In this document: in pieces, positions 56,871 through 64,000 of the stretch
Layout of the letters: each line of letters starts with the position of its first letter
How positions within the stretch are numbered: the first letter of the stretch is position 1
Assembly (NCBI GenBank): GCA_030141605.1
Contig: JAQGDQ010000067.1
Span: 62,001 to 126,000 of the forward strand
Source: Tubiluchus corallicola
Taxonomy: Eukaryota; Priapulida; Priapulimorpha; Priapulimorphida; Tubiluchidae
Direction of reading: 5' to 3'
Length of the DNA stretch: 64,000 bases
Notes under the pieces: model-generated
What the model was told of the DNA's origin: nothing
Seen by the model: the letters and a program-made list of their open reading frames with translations, nothing else
The model's database searches: none
Program-made: the position numbers and the translations under genes

Positions 56871-59800
56871 GTCTCCTTTTTGTCTGTGAGGTCGTGAGAT
56901 CGTTGCATTACGGAGTCATACCACAGACTCTAAAAATGGTACCTGCTGTTACCCTGCTTGGTGTATGGTCCTTCGGGTAAAAGTGGGGTAATCATATTCT
57001 CTGTTATATAGGTGTAATTTGTTATTACAGTCCTCGATAAAAGCCTCGTGAGTTGCATTGTCTGTTAAGTTTATAGCAGCTCATATATATATAGTTGTTC
57101 CAGCTAAGATCAAATCAAGGCCGAAGACTCATCAAAAAAGAGTAAACACCTACATTTATAGTAGCAGCGTATAGGATGACGAAAAAATGTTAGAAGATCG
57201 CCTTTTGGATTTAAAAGTGACTGTAGATGCTCTCTTTAGCGGTTCTCCTTAACAATTAACTCAGCTGCCCAGTTGGTTTTACTATTAGAATACATTACTT
57301 GTAGAATCATTTACAAGAAAGCGTTTTCCCTATATATTAACTGCAATTTGCTTTAAGACGAGTTTCGACAGATTCTAAACCACTATAAGAATTCTTTTTT
57401 GAAAAACAGCATCACTTTCTAACTGCCCTTAACTTGAATAGCTATTGGCCTTTTTGGAGCGTAGAGCGACTTATATACAAAAAAGGTTTAATTAAGAGCA
57501 TAAAACAAATTCATGTATAATTAAAACCTAAAAATACCTCTTAATTCTTAAACTATAACCATGTACATAAGACACAACGGCCTGTTTGAAGTCGCGACGT
57601 TTCGGCAACTACAATTTATTATCTTTCAAAATTATCGGTCAAGCTTAGATATGAACTTAGCTATCAATAACAAATCCGTAGCTTCTTCCCTTTCTTCTTT
57701 TTTCTTCAGAAGCAACAAATATTTGCTAAAATATCAAGTTGAATTTAAAAAAATAGCGATATCAAACTGCTGAAGAGAATAATCAGTATGTTACCTTGCT
57801 TAGTCGATATTCTAATTTGCTGATTTATTCTGATACAGTTAAAACAAAATCAAGCTAAATGTAAAGCTACAAATTAACCTGACTTAGATTAGTCGTAAGT
57901 TTTTTCCTCCCTTTGCTGGAACATTCATTTCCACTTCCGTCTCCGTGCATAATTAAGTATTTAATTAACTATTCCTCATTAATTTGGGAATCAATATTTT
58001 TATTGTGATTTTATAGGTGATAATTCGACGTGTTGAGAATGAGAAAATTTGACTTCGCTGATGTGTATTGAGTCTGTACAACTATTTTGGCTTCAGGCTT
58101 AGCGGTTTTGAAAAGATATGTGAAATTCAACGAACGTTTAACTACGTGCATATTTATAACAAGCTGTAGGCGAAAATATAAGCAAATGGCAGGTAGTACT
58201 TGCAAAATGAGAAACAAAGCACGGTACTCTTTCAACAATTGTAATTCGTTATAATACACAATTAGTTACAACCAGAAGTAAATAGGTTACTTTAAATTAT
58301 TTTAGTCATTGCCATTTGCGCGATTCACGATGATTATGATACACTGTCAGGTTATCGCCGCCAGGGTCCACTTAGTAAATAACATGGTCGGTTCTAACCC
58401 AGGCGTTCCGAGGCCAAGAGCTCTTGTTCAATGCAGGATTGTGCTATCAAGCAGAAATTGGTTTCAGCCAAAGGTTTGTAAAATCCAAAACAAAACAGGA
58501 GAATAGAAAAACTAATGTGAAAAGAGGCACAAAGACTTGTCAGAAAAAATCTTGTATCTTCCATACGTATTGAACTACGGAACAGGTGCTTAGATGGTAC
58601 AGCTGAATCGCTACTAGCAATGGCTTTCTAATGGATTGAACCATCACAACGTAAAGGTGGGTGAAAATAAGCGGCATTTCTTCCATATAACACTACTGAT
58701 GTCTGTGCAAGTGTGCATCTAGAATATTTCTACATCTTACTTTACCTTATGAATAAAAAATTATTTTAATACATGAGAAACACGGTGATAATAACAAAAA
58801 AAGTTTACGATGATAATGCCATCGTGAAAATAGTGAATGATACAAATAAAATTATATTTACTGATGTAATGATGTATTTTGCCTGTGTGGCAAGAAATTA
58901 GAGTTACAAACTGCTGGAGTTATACAGTATACACCTTAAAGAGTTTCCCTATGACAGTAACACACTCCGCTATCTCGATGCTCGTCAAAAGAGACTTTTT
59001 ACTAATTATTACATTCTAGGGAGTAATAAGCACGTGCCATGCTCATGTCATTTCTATGTTACATTAGTAACATTGCTAATAGCATATCTACGCAGTGGCA
59101 TACTACAATCTGTCGCTTTAGCGTCAATAAATAGCGAACTTGTTTGCGAAACTACCCCTGGGAAATCTTTCTTATTCTGCCGTTGCAATTATTATAAGTA
59201 ACTGCAGATGAATGTCAACAAGAAATATTGTAGTAATTTTCTTTGCAAAACTATATGCGTTTACACTGTAGCAAGTAGACTGTACTAGGGAAGCAACTTA
59301 TTTTACTAATGTTGCAAATCGGTGCTGTCGCTGTAATTGCGGAGAAGGATTTCATAAGAATCGTGATTCGGGCACTTGGTGCCAAGCTTTTTCTAGGCCT
59401 TCTTGATTGCATAACTGTGTTCAGCGTGCAATAACAATTATTATTTCACTACATAGTTTTACGTAAACTAAACTCAAATTAAACCAAACCAAAATAAACC
59501 AACTATGTTGTTTACTGATCGCACGCGATCTTTTCGGAATAAATACCAATTTCTATATCGTATCTATATCGTGTATCGAAATATAAGCAAAAAAATCAGC
59601 GCACTCGTGACATTAAAATTAAAGAGGCAATTTTTTTTTTAATTTTTGTTGACAAATTGTTGCACATACGATTCGTTAAATGAGTGGTTGGTGACTTGAG
59701 TTTGGGATAATTAATGGCGCCAATGTGTTTTTCACAAATGTTCGGGATTTATTGTGGGAATGTTTAAAAGAAGCATCAATGATAAATGATTTCGCAAAGG

Positions 59801-62800
59801 AAATTGGACAAATGGATAATCACAGAAAAGAATTGGACATATATTCGATTCGAATGAGTCACGGACGTATGCACAAACGATTACTTTCACACCAAAAATC
59901 AGAAAGTCCTGCTACAATGCAAATTGTGTTTTTCGCTCTGACCTCTGGTTTGAAAGCATTTCCTGTAAAATAAGTACAACAAGAGATTTAACCAAATAAG
60001 ATGAATTATTTAGTGCAACTTGGGGCGATTTGCGGGTGTCTGCTGTAGGTAAATTACGTCCTTTCTTTACATGATTCCCGTGCTATTTCGGTTGATTTAA
60101 GGTGTCTATAAAGTCTATCACTGAATTAATTTAGGAGTGCTGATTTTTTTCATTTACAATTAAATAGCAAATATCACTTTTAATAATATTTTTAGAAGCT
60201 GCGAAATGCAGCTAAATTGGCAGGCTCAAGATATAGAGAGGTGTTGTAATATTCTGGCGCGAGATGTTTTTTATGGGTGGAAACTCTGCTTCATGTTAAA
60301 CACGTTACGACAAAAAACACTCTTCCAATCATCGTAGAATTCCATAAGCATGTGCTTTTGAGTTAGTAGCCCGCTTAAACACTCATGTGTTTACGGAACC
60401 GGACGTTTTAAAGTAAATTTTTTATCGTTAATGCAACAACAAATTTTATAACATAGTGTTATCTCGAGTCCAATTATGCTATATTTACTAGAAATTTAAA
60501 ATTAAAAAAATTAATTAGAAATCTAGTTTCCATGCATTGGAATCAAACTAATTATTTTCATACCAAAAGCATACCGACACGTTTTGTGGTAATAATCAAA
60601 CACTAATTATATTTTTATTATTATGTTTCTTCTTGTCTTGTGGCTGACATTAGAAAAAAAATGAAAAGCTCTTTTACTTCAAAAACTTGAGTGCCTACAG
60701 CTAGAAATCTTAATTACTGAACTACTGAGAATTTATTTGTAACTGATGGTTGGTAACCTGGTACTTTTCATACCTCAGTAAGTAGAGTGCTTATAATGTA
60801 AGCAAATCCTGGATTTACTTCCTGGCTGATAATGATTTTTTTCACTAATCTAAACGAGCTAGCTTAATTTCCGTTGTTTTGTCAAACATAAATACATCAT
60901 TATTCTAACACCGTGTAATTAAGATCACTTTAAAAAAAATTGACAACAGCATGTATTAAAACACGTTTTGCAAACATTTGAGGTACGAGAGTTTGCCCGT
61001 TTAGGGGTAAAGTAAGTGTATGTAAAGCCTATGTAAGTAAAGGTAAGAATCACTGATGCTTAGTGCGCTGGCAACCGATCTCAACGATGAAGTACAACCA
61101 GCAAAGGGGTGGTAGCACAAAAATTCAGTCAATCTGTCGATTGTAACCGAATGTTGTCATAAATCGAGGACTGTCAGTTTCTGAAATGTAAGTAAGGAGA
61201 ATTTTATTTACTATATTTATACTCAGTTGAGGGTTTATGGTCCGCCTAACCGGCTGATAAAGACATACTACCAGTGTAGTTTACAAAATTGTTTATGAGA
61301 TTTTGTATGTTTGCGGTTTTTTCGAGGTCAGTAGTACAAATACTCAAAATCTACCACGAAAGTGTCTCGTCGCTGCGCCGCTTTCACTAAGTCTCTGCAT
61401 GGTATAATGTTTCCAGTTTCATATACGATTCTACAGCGTGAAACAAATTATACTATTTTTTACTTAGGTGTTTATTATTAGTAGTAGCTGTAGCATTTAT
61501 TGTTAAAAATCTTCATATAATGTAAATATAAAAATGAAATTATATTAACATTAACATTTGCATATGACCAGGTCAGAAAACAATAGTGTCCTCACTACTA
61601 ATAGGCTCTCACTCTCATGCTAACCTAAGATGCACAAACATTAGCAACTAAATTAAAAATATATGTAGGCCTGCATGACGTATAGAAATTTGCAAAATAT
61701 ACGCAATACACGGACATGGTCTAAGGTCCATGGGGTATAATTTAAGCTATTTATTACCGATGCAGTATATTTTAGCTACTTGTGACAAAGTTTTTAAGTT
61801 CATTGAAATTTCGGTGTTATATAGCCACTATTGGGAATAGTTTTATTACTTTTATAGTTTTGGACAATTATAATTTTTAAGAAGAATATGTTTTAGTTAA
61901 TTTATTCTTGAAGGAGCAGACAATTTGGGCTATTCAATGTTAGTTGACGGAGGAATTCCAGAGATTTATAGTACATTTACTTAGTGATTGGTGTCTAAAC
62001 TTATTACTCGTTTGTATTTGTTTTAAATCCATTGTTGGACTGTTTAATTGCTTGCTCGAACTAAACGGAATGTTATTATTTATCAATAATACGTTATTTG
62101 AATATTTTTGTACAAACACGAGTTGATTATATAGCAACTGAGATTCGATTATGGGTCTGTTTGAGTGGTAGAACAATTTTTTTCTTGTATATTTTACTCG
62201 AAAAGCCGAAAACACATCTTATTTCATAATTTTGCATTGAGTCGGCTCTGTGAAGCAGAGACCATCAGAGGGCAGTTTTACCATTAAAGTGGTTAATGCT
62301 TAGTCAAAACGACATCATTCCGCATGAAACGATGGAGTCGATTTTTGACTTGCCATCTTGAATTGGCAGACTTTTTAAAAACCGTAGGTACCGTCATTTT
62401 GAAACAGAGCGAAACTTAAAATTTTGCATATTTTAACACACACAGATTTATAATCCACAATCTTGAATTCGGTGAGTCTCTCGACCAATAGTTCCAGCCG
62501 ATTTTATTTTTATACCACAAAATAGTCGACCGCTCGAAATACTGAAGTGGCAAAAATTGTTGTTTAAAGAATGACTTATATAAAAGAATTGGAACCTCAG
62601 AAGCCATTTGTTACTTTTTCATTGTCGCACACCATAATAGATGGGCGTTAATTCCAGCTTCACTGTAATTCCTGAACGAAAAAATAATCACAGATCTGAA
62701 CAGCAGAATTACGCCAGCCTCTTAAAATAGCGCTTTCTTTTAACAATGAACTCGAACTTTGAAACAGTGTACTTAAAATTTACCGAATTTTGTCGTCAAA

Positions 62801-63180
62801 ATGTTTTACTGTCAACCACACACAAAAATACGATGCGCATTTCAATTTTTGTGCGCATTGCTTAAAAGAGTGAGCCAGTACTAACTGTTCTTTGCTTATC
62901 ACTTTCTATCATCATGTGTTCTATTTCTTACATTGTCACGACAAAACATGCCATTTACTTAATAAACACATCATAAACATGTACAATTGGAAAATATACA
63001 TGTCGAAATAAACAGTCATCCAATATTAACGCAAATTTAATTAGCAAAAAATCTTGCAATTAAAAACAAAGCACGATCTATGTTTCAAACAATGGCTGTG
63101 CTTTATCGTCAGTGAAATAAAAGAAAAAAGGAAAAATACATAAATTTAATTACTAATACTATTTTTTGTTTTTGGAGGGT
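56871..63180. other. Upstream flank without recognised gene
   Basis: About 6.3 kb, AT-rich. ORFs at 57561, 58309, 59725 and 61940 are 60-90 codons long without domain signatures. A poly-T run lies at 59632-59640. No tRNA, repeat boundary or promoter could be supported. Confidence 0.35.
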
Positions 63181-63229
63181 TACATAATTTTCACAAGAAA
63201 CGCTACACTTCATATGGGATGCAGTCGTA

Positions 63230-63345
63230 TGTTAAAATCCACACGCACCGCAAATAAAACACAAGGAAAAACACAGAAGTAGAAAACAAAATCACTGGTC
63301 ACAATCACAGTAACTAGGAGAGAGACATACAACTTGAGATTCTAT
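63230..63345 (+). repeat. Dispersed repeat, relative of 12140-12280
   Basis: Shares CAGAAGTAGAAAACAAAATCAC and the GTAACT-AGGAGAGAGACATAC block with the copy next to the LNS2 exon. Confidence 0.5.
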
Positions 63346-63589
63346 GCCAGAGACTCATGGAAAAGAGTTGCCAATCAGAGTTGTAAAAAATAAACTAAAA
63401 TTTAGTATTAGTAACTTTATTTGGTTTTTCTGTATTTTTTTCATCTGATGATAAACAACAGCGGTGATTTAAAATGACGTCGTGAAGTAATTTGTTTCAA
63501 CAGATTTCATATGCCATAACGCAAAATTTAGTATTCAAGGCTAACATTAACCTGAATCATAGTTAATGAATTAAATGTCTGTTGCATAC

Positions 63590-63792
63590 ATTTTACCTTG
63601 AATACTGTAAAGAAACTGAAATTCACCGCTCCTCTTTGTATGCAAACAGGGGTGCCTAAATATTTACATTCTATTTCTCCGATTAACCTATTTTTGTTGC
63701 CTTGTACTTGTTTAGTGAAGACATTTTCACTGTGAAAAGATCCCACTATGCAGACAACACATGCAATGGCGAGGCAGAGTAACAATGATGAC
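63590..63792 (-). other. Possible exon encoding a secretory-type peptide
   Basis: The minus frame reads LLCLAIACVVCIVGSFHSEN, a good signal-peptide-like core. It continues FTKQVQGNKNRLIGEIECKY, LGTPVCIQRGAVNFSFF and ends TTCAAG|GTAAAA, a plausible splice donor (63590-63598). There is no ATG in frame before an upstream TAG; that TAG could be part of an AG acceptor (GGTCATAG|TC). Short and unsupported by homology. Confidence 0.2.
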
Positions 63793-64000
63793 TATGACCG
63801 ACAATGATGGAGGTACAAAAGAACGAACAATACGTATATACGTATGCAGAATGACGGCGACAATGACAAGAGCAATAGCTGTAAAACTGTCTAATAACAG
63901 CAACACAATTATTGTTGTACCTGTAAAAATAACCTGCAAGTAGACATATTTTACTATATCTCGTACTATCTCTTTACTACATCTACTGTTGCCTGCTACT

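Overview
This is an AT-rich window from a repeat-laden animal (metazoan) nuclear genome. The only host gene I can name with confidence is the 5' part of an alpha-type neurexin on the minus strand. Its first coding exon (53967-54699: signal peptide, first laminin-G/LNS domain, first EGF) is followed 40,105 bp away by two short exons (13715-13861 and 12287-12447) that encode the first half of the second LNS domain. The splice phases join exactly. No further neurexin exon was recognised between 1 and 12286, so the gene continues off the left edge or through exons I could not see. The protein reads like a protostome neurexin, which suggests a bilaterian invertebrate. I cannot fix the phylum.

Almost everything else is transposable-element debris, densest inside the 40-kb neurexin intron. 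I recognise about eleven decayed non-LTR (LINE) fragments of several families, a Ty3/gypsy RNase H-integrase remnant, one solo LTR with a perfect 5-bp target duplication, and two Penelope-like elements (PLEs) on the minus strand with long inverted terminal repeats. There are also a piggyBac-like MITE with TTAA duplications, a second MITE-like hairpin with 31-bp inverted ends, a foldback element, and a 5S-rRNA-derived sequence with a GC-rich tail. Some insertions are nested: the solo LTR sits in a LINE reverse transcriptase, a PLE sits in another LINE, and the piggyBac MITE sits in an older repeat.

Layout. 1-12286: foldback element, two MITEs, a very large compound microsatellite, a kilobase-scale duplicated repeat and a LINE C-terminus. 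12287-13861: neurexin exons 2 and 3 of this window. 13862-53966: giant intron with LINE plus solo LTR (14.4-16.7 kb), an unexplained minus-strand ORF (17 kb), an SGNH-hydrolase-like coding relic (20-22.2 kb), LINEs (24.8-27.3 and 32.5-35.7 kb), PLE1 (35.7-39.4 kb), LINE and gypsy remnants (43.9-46.9 kb), PLE2 (47.1-50.0 kb), a LINE 3' end (50.3-50.9 kb) and the 5S-like unit (52.2 kb). 53967-54699: neurexin first coding exon. 54700-64000: presumed upstream flank or 5' UTR intron, with two LINE 3' fragments at 55.4-56.9 kb and little else recognisable.

The most interesting material is in the two PLEs. Both carry hammerhead-ribozyme-like cores inside inverted terminal repeats, and both have candidate target-site duplications. 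All family assignments come from reading motifs by eye; no database search was possible.
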